Below, piece by piece: positions 1 through 9,973 of a DNA stretch of 64,000 bases. Below the pieces are notes generated by a model. That model was not told the DNA's origin, searched no databases, and saw only the letters and a program-made list of their open reading frames with translations. Origin of the DNA: Sinohyriopsis cumingii. Its lineage: Eukaryota; Mollusca; Bivalvia; Unionida; Unionidae. The stretch is taken from the NCBI GenBank assembly GCA_028554795.2, contig CM068827.1:135872371-135936370 (forward strand), read 5' to 3'. A program made the position numbers and the translations under genes. How positions within the stretch are numbered: position 1 is the first letter of the stretch; each line of letters opens with the position of its first letter.

Positions 1-1255
1 CCAAGCCGTGTATACCGAACCTGTACAGGCTAGAATCACGGTTCTACCTATACCATGCCAGCCTAGAGCATCGCTCGTCGATGGCTAGCCACAAGGGTAC
101 CCTGTACCAAGGAACGTGTCGGTAGGTCAAGCCAGCCTACCGCGACCTAGACGCCTAGGTCGCCAAGCCACGTACCGCCCCAGCTCATCCAAAGCCGACT
201 GCCTAGGGATACCCTGTACCAGCGAGCTTCCCAGGTCAGCCTAGCCGTACTAACCGCCCCAGTATCGACAGTATAGCAGCCTATATTGTAGGCTAGTGAG
301 CTCGGTTCGCAAGGCCGCTATACTTTTCATATATAAATGCTACACCAAAATTTTTGTCCACTTTCAACCGAGCCACCTGAAAACGCATTTTTTTCTATAT
401 AATAGTGCCAAATTCTATATGTGGGTAGTTGATCAGAAAATTTTTCGACGTACCCTGTGCCATCGAGCTTCCCAGCCCATTTTCGAACGAAAAGCAACCA
501 CGTTCTTGCCTTGCCTGGGAAGGAAAGCATTTCACGGAATGCACCTTCCCTATCGTCCGAAGCCAGCTGCCTAGGGGTACCCTGTACCAGCGAGCGCCTA
601 GACAAGCCTAGCTCAGTGTACCGCCCCAGTACTGTGGTATAGCTCCCGATATCGTAGGCTAGTGTGCTCGGTTCGCAAGGCAGCTATACCACTACTATAT
701 GAATGCTACACCAAAATTTTTTGTTCATTTTCAACCGAGCCACCTGAAAATGCATTTTTTTCTATATAATAGTGCCAAATTCTATATGTGGGTAGTTGAT
801 CAGAAAATTTTTCGACGTACCCTGTGCCATCGAGCTTCCCAGCCCATTTTCGAACGAAAAGCAACCACGTTCTTGCCTTGCCTGGGAAGGAAAGCATTTC
901 ACGGAATGCACCTTCCCTATCGTCCGAAGCCAGCTGCCTAGGGGTAACCTGTACCAGCGAGCGCCTAGACAAGCCTAGCTCAGTGTACCGCCCCAGTACT
1001 GTGGTATAGCTCCCGATATCGTAGGCTAGTGTGCTCGGTTCGCAAGGCAGCTATACCACTACTATATGAATGCTACACCAAAAATTTTTGTTCATTTTCA
1101 ACCGAGCCACCTGAAAATGCATTTTTTCCTATATAATAGTGCCAAATACTATATGTGGGTAGTTGATCAGAAAATTTTTCGACGTACCCTGTGCCATCGA
1201 GCTTCCCAGCCCATTTTCGAACGAAAAGGAGCCACGTTCTTGCCTTGCCTGGGCT
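1..1255. repeat. 367-bp tandem repeat array
   Basis: Two full units and one truncated unit repeat at 367-bp spacing (for example 429 to 796, and 699 to 1066). A more diverged copy of the unit tail lies at 1-300. Each unit holds a TATATAATAGTGCCAAAT block followed by GTGGGTAGTTGATCAG, and a GC-richer tail ending near ACCGCCCCAGTA. Short ORFs recur only because the unit recurs. No gene is supported. Confidence 0.9.
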
Positions 1256-2945
1256 TGCTAGCTACCAAAGAGAGTGTGCCTGCCTCTCTCCCTTCTCGCT
1301 TGTCCTGTCCTTGGTAAGCTAGCCTTCGATCGGACCTAGCTAGCTACCAGAGAGAGAGAGAGAGAGTGTGCCTGCCTCTCTCTCTCCCTTCTCGCTTGTC
1401 CTGTCCTTGGTAAGCTAGCCTTCGATCGCACCTTGCTAGCTACCAGAGAGAGAGAGAGAGCGTGCCTGCCTCTCTCTCTCCCTTCTCGCTTGTCCTGTCC
1501 TTGGTAAGCTAGCCATCGATCGCACCGTGCTAGCTACCAGAGAGAGAGAGCGTGCCTGCCTCTCTCTCTCCCTTCACGCTTGTCCTGTCCTTGGTAGGCT
1601 AGCCTTCGCTCGCACCTAGCTAGCTACCAGAGAGAGAGAGAGAGAGTGTGTGTGTCTGCCTGCCTGCCTGCCTTATCGGCCTCTCTCTCTCGTCTCGATT
1701 CACTTTCAATCGAGACCATAGGAAACGCATTTTTTCCTATATAATAGTGCCAAATACTATGTGTGGGTAGTTGGTCAAAAAGTTGCCAAAAAGGTGCACC
1801 TTTTTGAATTCGTTCCGTTTTTACCAAGGGCTTTCTACCACGGCCAAACCCTCGATTCCCCAAGCCTTTCCTCACTCTCTCGCTCGCACCTTGCTAGCTA
1901 CCAGAGAGAGAGAGTGTGCCTGCCTCTCTCCCTTCTCGCTTGTCCTGTCCTTGGTAAGCTAGCCTTCGATCGGACCTAGCTAGCTACCAGAGAGAGAGAG
2001 AGTGTGCCTGCCTCTCTCTCTCTCTCCCTTCTCGCTTGTCCTGTCCTAGGTAAGCTAGCCTTCGATCGGACCTAGCTAGCTACCAGAGAGAGAGTGTGCC
2101 TGCCTCTCTCCCTTCTCGCTTGTCCTGTCCTTCGTACGCTAGCCTTCGATCGCACCTTGCTAGCTACCAGAGAGAGAGTGTGCCTGCCTCTCTCCCTTCT
2201 CGCTTGTCCTGTCCTTGGTAAGCTAGCCTTCGATCGCACCTTGCTAGCTACCAGAGAGAGAGAGAGCGTGCCTGCCTCTCTCTCTCCCTTCACGCTTGTC
2301 CTGTCCTTGGTAGGCTAGCCTTCGCTCGCACCTAGCTAGCTACCAGAGAGAGAGAGAGAGTGTGTGTCTGCCTGCCTGCCTGCCTTATCGGCCTCTCTCT
2401 CTCGTCTCGATTCACTTTCAATCGAGACCATAGGAAACGCATTTTTTCCTATATAATAGTACCAAATACTATGTGTGGGTAGTTGGTCAAAAAGTTGCCC
2501 AAAAGGTGCACCTTTTTGAATTCGTTCCGTTTTTACCAAGGGCTTTCTACCACGGCCAAACCCTCGATTCCCCAAGCCTTTCCTCACTCTCTCTCTCGCA
2601 CCTTGCTAGCTACCAGAGAGAGAGAGAGTGTGCCTGCCTCTCTCCCTTCTCGCTTGTCCTGTCCTTAGTAAGCTAGCCTTCGATCGGACCTAGCTAGCTA
2701 CCAGAGAGAGAGAGTGTGCCTGCCTCTCTCTCTCTCTCCCTTCTCGCTTGTCCTGTCCTTGGTAAGCTAGCCTTCGATCGCACCTTGCTAGCTACCAGAG
2801 AGAGAGAGCGTGCCTGCCTCTCTCCCTTCACGCTTGTCCTGTCCTTGGTAGGCTAGCCTTCGATCGCACCTAGCTAGCTACCAGAGAGAGAGAGTGTGTG
2901 TCTACCTGCCTGCCTGCCTTATCGGCCTCTCTCTCTCTCTCGTCT
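1255..2945. repeat. GA/CT minisatellite in a 712-bp higher-order repeat
   Basis: Roughly 80-100-bp units contain GCTAGCTACC, a (GA)n run, a (CT)n run, and CTCGCTTGTCCTGTCCTTGG. Groups of units alternate with a unique-looking block beginning GATTCACTTTCAATCGAGAC. The composite recurs at 712 bp (1624 matches 2336). Many units contain GCTAGC palindromes. No coding content. Confidence 0.88.
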
Positions 2946-3440
2946 CGATTCACATTCAATCGAGACCATAGGAAACGCATTTTTTCCTATATAATAGTGC
3001 CAAATACTATATGTGGGTAGTTAGTTAGGAAAGTTTCAACTTCCTAACCTTACAGACACTACCCAAGCCATATCGCTACTAGAGCGAGAGAGGGTGCCCC
3101 TGCCTCTCTCTCTCTCTACCTTTCGCTCTACTCCTAGCACTCCTGGCTAGATCGGCATTGCATGCTGGCTGGGACGACCTATCCAACGAGGGGTCGATCG
3201 TCCCGATGCGACCAGGCGATCGGTCGCAACAGGGAAGAAACCAGCTATCGTACTACGTCTCTAATGCAATGTATAGGACCCCAAAATCACTTCTTCCCTA
3301 TATATAGTGCCAAATTCTATATGGGGGTAGTTGGTCAGGAAAGTTTCAATTTTGAAATCGTGCCTTTGCTACCAACGGCTTTGCACCAAGGGAAAGCCAG
3401 GGGTACACAAGGACTAGCGCCACAGTCTCACTTCTCGGTT
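2946..3440. other. Non-coding spacer between satellite families
   Basis: This stretch contains two further copies of the TATATA-rich block seen in the neighbouring arrays (about 2986-3033 and 3297-3346), a short GA/CT tract, and otherwise unremarkable sequence. The one 100-codon ORF here has no recognisable domain. Confidence 0.6.
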
Positions 3441-4790
3441 TTATTTTATTCATTATCTCGGTAACGGATAGGAATTTTTTGATGGGGTTTGCTTTGGCAG
3501 ATCGGCCATTACGAGAGCTATAAAGCAATGTCAATTGCGAGATTCGAACTCTTCCCTGTTGGTCGGGGCGGTGGGTGCGTCAAAACATATGACTTTTCAA
3601 AAAATCGACTTTATGCCGTTTCACTAAATGTTGAATATCTCGGGAACCCCTTGATATTTTTCCATGGGGTTTGCATTGGAATATTGGCCAATGAAAGGTC
3701 TAGATTGCTATGTCGGCGGCGGGATTCGAACTCGTGCTAGGTAGTTTTTACAGTGAAAAAACCGATGAACAAATGACTTTTTTGGCAATATCTCCGTAAC
3801 AAATGGGAATATTTCGACGAGGTTTATGCCGGCAAGTCGGTCTCGATAGCCTGTATCAGAAAATAACAAGTTGCCTGGCACAACTCCTCCCCAATCGTCG
3901 GGGCGGTGGGTGCGTCAAAACATATGACTTTTCAAAAAAAATCGACTTTATGCCGTTTCACTAAATGTTGAATATCTCGGGAACCCCTTGATATTTTTCC
4001 ATGGGGTTTGCATTAGAATATTGGCCAATGAAGGGTCTAGATTGCTATGTCGGCGGCGGGATTCGAACTCGTGCTAGGTCGTTTTCACAGTGAAAAAACC
4101 GATGAACAAATGACTTTTTTGGCAATATCTCCGTAACAAATGGGAATATTTCGACGAGGTTTATGCCGGCAAGTCGGTCTCGATAGCCTGTATCAGAAAA
4201 TAACAAGTTGCCTGGCACAACTCCTCCCCAATCGTCGGGGCGGTGGGTGCGTCAAAACATATGACTTTTCAAAAAAAATCGACTTTATGCCGTTTCACTA
4301 AATGTTGAATATCTCGGGAACCCCTTGATATTTTTCCATGGGGTTTGCATTAGAATATTGGCCAATGAAGGGTCTAGATTGCTATGTCGGCGGCGGGATT
4401 CGAACTCGTGCTAGGTCGTTTTCACAGTGAAAAAACCGATGAACAAATGACTTTTTTGGCAATATCTCCGTAACAAATGGGAATATTTCGACGGGGTTTA
4501 TGTCGGCAAGTCGGCCTCGATAGCCTGTATCAGAAAATATCAAGTTGCCTGGCACACCTCCTCCTCAATCGTCGGGGCGGTGGGTGCGTCAAAACATATG
4601 ACTTTACAAAAAGTCTTTATGCCGTTTCACTAAACGTTGAATATTTTGGGAACCGCTTGACATTTTTCCATGGGGTTTGCATTGGAATATTGGACAATGA
4701 AGGTTCTAGACTGCTATGTCGACGGCGGGATTCGAACTTGTGCTAGGTCGTCCTCACAATTAAAAAACCGATGAAAAGCTACAGTTTCCC
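3440..4790. repeat. 337-bp satellite array
   Basis: Three to four units recur with exact 337-bp spacing (GGCAATATCT at 3784, 4121 and 4458). Each unit is internally dimeric: a segment like ATATCTCnGnAAC followed by GGGTTT occurs twice, about 184 and 153 bp apart. Each unit also carries GGGATTCGAACTCGTGC, which read on the minus strand resembles a tRNA B box. Confidence 0.9.
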
Positions 4791-6385
4791 CCATATCTCC
4801 AGAACGGCTGGGAATATTTTCAAGCGGTTTGCTGCAGCGTGTCGGGGCCACGGGGCCACCTCGGGGAACGGGTGCCACCCGGACGCCACCGGGCGAGGTG
4901 GTGTCAAAATGGCGGAAAAACCGTTAGGTTCCTAGAATGAAGTGGTGGAAGGGAACGTCCCATTGGCACGTTTCACACCTCGGCAGACGCGCCTGGTCGA
5001 GACGAAGACATAGAGTGGTAGATGTTGAAAATCGGTGGAGGTTTGGCCGAGTTAGGGGCTATTTTGTCACCCGGCAGGGGCCACAAAACGACAAAGTCCG
5101 AAAAGCTACAGTTTCCCCCATATCTCCAGAACGGCTGGGAATATTTTCAAGCGGTTTGCTGCAGCGTGTCGGGGCCACGGGGCCACGTCGGGGAACGGGT
5201 GCCACCCGGACGCCACCGGGCGAGGTGGTGTCAAAATGGCGGAAAAACCGTTAGGTTCCTAGAATGAAGTGGTGGAAGGGAACGTCCCATTGGCACGTTT
5301 CACACCTCGGCAGACGCGCCTGGTCGAGACGAAGACAGAGAGTGCTGGATGTTGAAAATCGGTGCAGGTTTGGCCGAGTTAGGGGCTATTTTGTCACCCG
5401 GCAGGGGCCACAAAACGACAAAGTCCGAAAAGCTACAGTTTCCCCCATATCTCCAGAACGGCTGGGAATATTTTCAAGCGGTTTGCTGCAGCGTGTCGGG
5501 GCCACGGGGCCACGTCGGGGAACGGGTGCCACCCGGACGCCACCGGGCGAGGTGGTGTCAAAATGGCGGAAAAACCGTTAGGTTCCAAGAATGAAGTGGT
5601 GGAAGGGAACGTCCCATTGGCACGTTTCACACCTCGGCAGACGCGCCTGGTCGAGACGAAGACAGAGAGTGCTGGATGATGAAAATCGGTGCAGGTTTGG
5701 CCGAGCTAGGGGCTATTTTGTCACCCGGCAGGGGCCACAAAACGACAAAGTCCGAAAAGCTACAGTTTCCCCCATATCTCCAGAACGGCTGGGAATATTT
5801 TCAAGCGGTTTGCTGCAGCGTGTCGGGGCCACGGGGCCACGTCGGGGAACGGGTGCCAACCGGACGCCACCGGGCGAGGTGGTGTCAAAATGGCGGAAAA
5901 ACCGTTAGGTTCCAAGAATGAAGTGGTGGAAGGGAACGTCACATTGGCACGTTTCACACCTCGGCAGACGCGCCTGGTCGAGACGAAGACAGAGAGTGCT
6001 GGATGATGGAAATCGGTGGAGGTTTGGCCGAGTTAGGGGCTATTTTGTCACCCGGCAGGGGCCACAAAACGACAAAGTCCGAAAAGCTACAGTTTCCCCC
6101 ATATCTCCAGGACGGCTGGGAATATTTTCAAGCGGTTTGCTGCAGCGTGTCGGGGCCACGGGGCCACGTCGGGGAACGGGTGCCACCCGGACGCAACCGG
6201 GCGAGGTGGTGTCAAAATGGCGGAAAAACCGTTGGGGTTCCAGAATGAAGTGGTGGAAGGGAACGTCACATTGGCACGTTTCACACCTCGGCAGACGCGC
6301 ATGGTCGAGACGAAGACATTGAGTGGTAGATGATGAAAATCGGTGGAGGTTTGGCCGAGTTAGGGGCTATTTTTCACCCATGCCA
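4775..6385. repeat. 327-bp satellite array
   Basis: About five units have exact 327-bp spacing (ORF starts at 4937, 5264, 5591 and 5918). The core ATATCTCCAGAACGGCTGGG followed by AATATTTTCAAGCGGTTTGC is clearly related to the ATATCTCCGTAAC/GGGTTT core of the adjacent 337-bp family. Because 327 is divisible by three, a 105-codon ORF repeats in every unit. I read this as a by-product of the period, not a gene. Confidence 0.9.
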
Positions 6386-6797
6386 CAATAGTCAAGGTCA
6401 AGGTAGGGAGCGTGGGAAAATAGTGTTTTTCTCCCAAGCGTGGAAAGATATGTTAAAGTTTGACCCACCGGCGCCTAGGTCTGGATGAGTCGCACCTGCC
6501 TGTGTTATCCCCGTGCATGTCGCTGTGTCCGTTCGTGCGTACGCCTTCGCATAGCAAACGCTTCGGTGCCAAGTCGGTAGCTTAAAGTTGGTTTTCTCCG
6601 AAAGCCTATGAGCGATCTTAAGGTGCGACCCATCGGCAGATGGGCCTCGACGAGACGCAGCTGGCAGTGAAAACCCCATGGATCTCGGCTGGTCCGATCG
6701 TCCGTAAGTCAAAGAAAACGAATGCAATGGAATTCGCAATGGTCAGCTCGCTGCGAGAATCGGATTATTTTTTTTCCTGGCCAAACGGGTGGACCAA
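6386..6797. other. Unassigned sequence before the assembly gap
   Basis: This is more GC-rich than the host introns and does not match the Polinton copies, the neighbouring satellites or any recognisable gene. Confidence 0.5.
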
Positions 6798-6897
6798 NNN
6801 NNNNNNNNNNNNNNNNNNNNNNNNNNNNNNNNNNNNNNNNNNNNNNNNNNNNNNNNNNNNNNNNNNNNNNNNNNNNNNNNNNNNNNNNNNNNNNNNN
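6798..6897. other. Assembly gap (100 N)
   Basis: Exactly 100 N, the usual placeholder for a gap of unknown size. The base after it (6898) aligns with base 47520 of element 2, inside a gene. The left half of element 1 may therefore sit in the gap, and contiguity with 1-6797 should not be assumed. Confidence 0.95.
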
Positions 6898-7280
6898 TTG
6901 CGTACTTTTTCTGGTGGAGTTTGAAACCCTTCTTCTTCTTCTTTTCCTTTTTCTGTCTTGGTCACTGGTACTGGTACTGGTACTGGTGATGGTGCTGGAC
7001 TTTTCATCAAGGTCTTAAAATCTTTCAGAGTGGGTAGAGCTGTTTCGTCTAAAGCTTTCTGGTGAAAGAGTTGCAGTCGTTGCAAGAGTTGACCGTACTT
7101 TTGCGATTTTTCTGTTTCGGACAAATCTTGGCGATCCATCAAGGACTGCAATTCGTGTTGTAACTGGGACATCTCGCTCAAATTGGGATTCGGAGGTAAA
7201 TGCGGGGTGTGTTGTTCTTGCCACCGATGGTATTCCATCCATCGTTTGTAAGGCACTAAAGCTAGTTTTCGTCCTTCCAT
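6898..7280 (-). CDS. Conserved Polinton protein, 3' end lost in gap
   Basis: The first 127 residues match the 214-residue protein at 47270-47914 of element 2. The N-terminus reads MEGRKLALVPYKRWMEY. A helical Q/L-rich stretch follows, then a Pro-Val run. The reading frame enters the assembly gap, so the conserved C-terminus is not visible. The start is the ATG at 7278-7280. Function is unknown; see the full-length copy. Confidence 0.75.
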
Positions 7281-7328
7281 GGGGTTGTCAGGGGTCGATT
7301 CTGAGATCTTGGAACTTCCGAGGCCTTT

Positions 7329-7712
7329 TTATCTTGCTCCCACCAGTCCTCCCAACATGGTTCCCAAGACTCCTTTCAGTATGGGGCCTAACAAGAGAGG
7401 TAAAATACCTCCACGTTGCACTAACATCTTTTTTTGACGAATGAGAATTTTCTTTTGAACCATTTGGCGAAGAACGTGACGATGTTTGCCTAAGCATTGT
7501 TTCTGGTGTTTGGACAAAGGGATCGTGCCTTTCAAAACGTTCAAACAACATTCGCACACGGTATCGATGACCTCTTTGGAGGCTGTTTGAATGAGTTTTT
7601 TTCGTAGGGGTGGAGAAGCTTTGGACAGGACAGATAACATGTCCCCATATTTGGCTAAACGTGGTGGCAGTCCTTTCCTTTTCTTTCCTTGGGGTTTTCT
7701 GGAGGGTGACAT
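7329..7712 (-). CDS. Membrane-active virion protein homologue (element 1)
   Basis: This 127-aa ORF is intact and nearly identical to 47964-48350 of element 2: basic N-terminus, a Cys-Glu-Cys-Cys segment, then a glycine/leucine-rich hydrophobic tail near RGGILPLLLGPILKGVLG. The ATG at 7710-7712 is chosen because the upstream in-frame initiator is not ATG and the shared protein begins MSPSRKPQ. Its stop overlaps a GATAAAAAGG box in front of the next gene. Confidence 0.75.
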   Translation of the reverse strand: MSPSRKPQGKKRKGLPPRLAKYGDMLSVLSKASPPLRKKLIQTASKEVIDTVCECCLNVLKGTIPLSKHQKQCLGKHRHVLRQMVQKKILIRQKKMLVQRGGILPLLLGPILKGVLGTMLGGLVGAR

Positions 7713-7770
7713 CTTTGAGTCTTCAGGAGCACCAAAAAACACTGATACCCGACTTGGTCACAGGCCTTTT

Positions 7771-8715
7771 TTATACTGGAACGCGTCGCCACTGATTGTC
7801 TTTACGTCGTATTAGTTTGAGGATAGGCATGACACGTCGTGCAGGGGTACGTAACGGACTAAATCGAGCAAGTTCTTGCTTGGACAAATCCAGTAAACTT
7901 TGTAACATGCCCGATCTTTCTTGAACTTTGATTTTGGGAGAAGGTACTTTGTGAGCAGCAGCCACTGCCACTAAATTGGAAGGTCCTGCCACTGGGGAAG
8001 TTCTTTTGGAGGTCATCAACGGAGAAGTTCTTGGTGTGATCAACGTCTCCAAGTACTCTTCAGTTCTGGGTGTCATTAACGGAGAAGTGGACAAACGTGA
8101 GGCTGCCGGAGACGCAGTCACCGCCGTGGCAGGTCGTGGTTTGCGAGTGTAAGGTTGCGTCCTGGCCGAAGTGCCTCTCTTGCGACTAGTTTTCTGTGGA
8201 CTTTTCTTTTTCTGGGGACTTTTTCTCTGTTTCTTTTTCTGGGGGCTTCTTTTCTTTTTACGGGGTGGTGGTGTCTGGTCAGAGGAGGGTCCTGCCACTG
8301 GAGAAGTTCTCCTTGGGGACCTGGTCTTTTTCTTCTTGGTGCTTCGTTGGACTTTTGTCTTGGGGATAACTTTGGGGGCATTAGGATCCCATCTTAAAAG
8401 TGAGCGAATGATGACCCTTCCTAGAGTACCGCTCCCTCCAGGTTTCAAAATGATTTGTTTTTTGGTTTGAGTGTCGATGCGGGGATCGGCCAGTTGGACC
8501 AAAGCGACTTTGTTTCGATCGAAAAAGCGTTTGGTTTGATGAGGAATCTGAATGATTCCTTGGAGTAATTGACGTGCCGTCACCGTGAACCATCGTAAGA
8601 CTTCTTTGAGACTAGGTTCTAAGACACGAGCTCGTGTTTGTGGATTTTTTTCTCGACTGATGACATACAAGGCACGAATCAATTTGACGGGAAGATGCGA
8701 CTGAAGGGACGTCAT
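7771..8715 (-). CDS. SPKK-rich basic protein (element 1)
   Basis: This 314-aa protein is homologous to 48409-49362. It has an ordered N-terminal region of about 120 residues starting MTSLQSHLPVKLIRAL, then a very basic Ser-Pro-Lys/Arg region, and a conserved C-terminus rich in basic residues. The open frame extends 5' into the ATPase gene, but the conserved ATG at 8713-8715 is the start shared with element 2. The stop codon lies within TATAAAAAAG, the likely TATA box of the next gene. Confidence 0.8.
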   Translation of the reverse strand: MTSLQSHLPVKLIRALYVISREKNPQTRARVLEPSLKEVLRWFTVTARQLLQGIIQIPHQTKRFFDRNKVALVQLADPRIDTQTKKQIILKPGGSGTLGRVIIRSLLRWDPNAPKVIPKTKVQRSTKKKKTRSPRRTSPVAGPSSDQTPPPRKKKRSPQKKKQRKSPQKKKSPQKTSRKRGTSARTQPYTRKPRPATAVTASPAASRLSTSPLMTPRTEEYLETLITPRTSPLMTSKRTSPVAGPSNLVAVAAAHKVPSPKIKVQERSGMLQSLLDLSKQELARFSPLRTPARRVMPILKLIRRKDNQWRRVPV

Positions 8716-8756
8716 GTTGACGCTGTGTGAGACAGACGAAAAAGGGTCTGAGGTTT

Positions 8757-9512
8757 TTATAGATTTTTTGATGGGGAGTGAAATGAAGTCGAGGACGGAG
8801 ACGTGTACAGGACAGGCCCTCCGTCTTGGCACCAGTGGTGAAACAAGTGGGTACGAAATCGCAAATCCTCGGGGGTCGTAGGTTTCAAATCGACGAGTAA
8901 ATAGGCGTGTGGCGTTTGAGTGGCATCGTCGTACGCCTGAGTCAGCCAAGGCGTTCCTAACTGTTTGGCTAAGACTTGCACTTGCGATTTATCTCGAGGG
9001 CTTTTAAACAAGACCACGTAATGCGCATTGAGACTGATGGTGCGATGGGCTTTACTTTGTTGAAACAAATTTTGGGTGATGTAAATGACACTGGCATTAC
9101 GGTGATGCCCTTTGCGCGTGAACCACAGTTTAATTTCTTCTTCGTCTTCTCCTAACGTGTCGTCAAAAATGACCAAATGGGTTAGACGGGAGTCAGAGAC
9201 GATGCCATCGTCTTCTTTAGGAATGCCTTCCACAAACACGATGGAATCGCCTTGACTTTCTCGCAAGAGGCTGTACGCCGATTGCCACTCTTTGTAACAC
9301 CACACGATCCGTTGAGGTGGCCGATCGATCAAATGATGTTTATGTTCGATCAAACGTTTGACGAATTCGGTTTTGCCTGAACTGCTAGGTCCAGCAATGA
9401 GCATGTTAAAGGGATGGCGAAGATACAAAGCCTCCCAACTGGCACGATCTAAGTGTTCGTCGATGACTTTGACAGTAGAGGAAGAGGGAGCAGAGACAGC
9501 AGAGGTAGCCAT
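8757..9512 (-). CDS. FtsK/HerA-type genome-packaging ATPase (element 1)
   Basis: This 251-aa ATPase is intact. The Walker A motif is GPSSSGKT at residues 41-48; element 2 has GPSGSGKT, and the change still fits GxxxxGKT. Walker B is LVIFDD at 113-118. The ATG at 9510-9512 begins MATSAVS in both copies; the 13 extra upstream codons start with a non-ATG codon. In Polintons this ATPase family is the presumed motor that loads DNA into capsids. Confidence 0.9.
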   Translation of the reverse strand: MATSAVSAPSSSTVKVIDEHLDRASWEALYLRHPFNMLIAGPSSSGKTEFVKRLIEHKHHLIDRPPQRIVWCYKEWQSAYSLLRESQGDSIVFVEGIPKEDDGIVSDSRLTHLVIFDDTLGEDEEEIKLWFTRKGHHRNASVIYITQNLFQQSKAHRTISLNAHYVVLFKSPRDKSQVQVLAKQLGTPWLTQAYDDATQTPHAYLLVDLKPTTPEDLRFRTHLFHHWCQDGGPVLYTSPSSTSFHSPSKNL

Positions 9513-9600
9513 TGTGTGAGAAATGTCACTTGTGACACGAAAAACAAACAAGACAAGAGTTTATATACTTTTTCAGAACATGTTTTTTGAATGTTTTTTT

Positions 9601-9888
9601 TCAAACATGAATACGAAAGACAAAAATACATAAAAGCCAAAGGCTTAAGTACAAGAATAAAAGGCACATGATAACCATGAACGTGGAATAAACACAAGTG
9701 TCTGTACAACATGTTTTGGGTAAAGTTCTAACCAGTTCTATAGTAGGGGGTAAGGTCACACAAGTGTCCTCCCGAAAGGGTCTTTCAGGCCTGTCCACGA
9801 CAGTCCCGTCCTGGGTGACGGGTTCTTCTGGCACCGTCACTAACACGGGTTGAAAAGTAACTTTTTTCCTTGAATAACTCTCGTGCAT
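9601..9888 (-). CDS. Small C-terminal membrane protein (element 1)
   Basis: This 95-aa ORF matches 50243-50572 of element 2. A basic N-terminus (MHESYSRKKVTFQP) and a Pro/Glu/Thr-rich middle are followed by one hydrophobic segment of about 25 residues at the C-terminus. The start is the first ATG conserved in both copies. The overlapping upstream frame (WTQEVAQ-like) persists only as its 3' end. This indicates that upstream genes were deleted here rather than never acquired. Confidence 0.55.
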   Translation of the reverse strand: MHESYSRKKVTFQPVLVTVPEEPVTQDGTVVDRPERPFREDTCVTLPPTIELVRTLPKTCCTDTCVYSTFMVIMCLLFLYLSLWLLCIFVFRIHV

Positions 9889-9973
9889 ACTGGGCCACCT
9901 CTTGGGTCCAAGCCAAACCAATCTGGTTTCTTCTTCGTCAACGACATGGTAAGTTACTTCAATGAACAATGAA

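Noticed and set aside
296..2676. Many 60-90-codon ORFs in the first satellites
   Set aside because: They recur with the repeat unit in several frames on both strands and have no recognisable protein features.
4937..6322. Tandem 105-codon ORFs
   Set aside because: They repeat only because the satellite period (327 bp) is divisible by three. There is no domain, no promoter, and overlapping ORFs in other frames are equally open.
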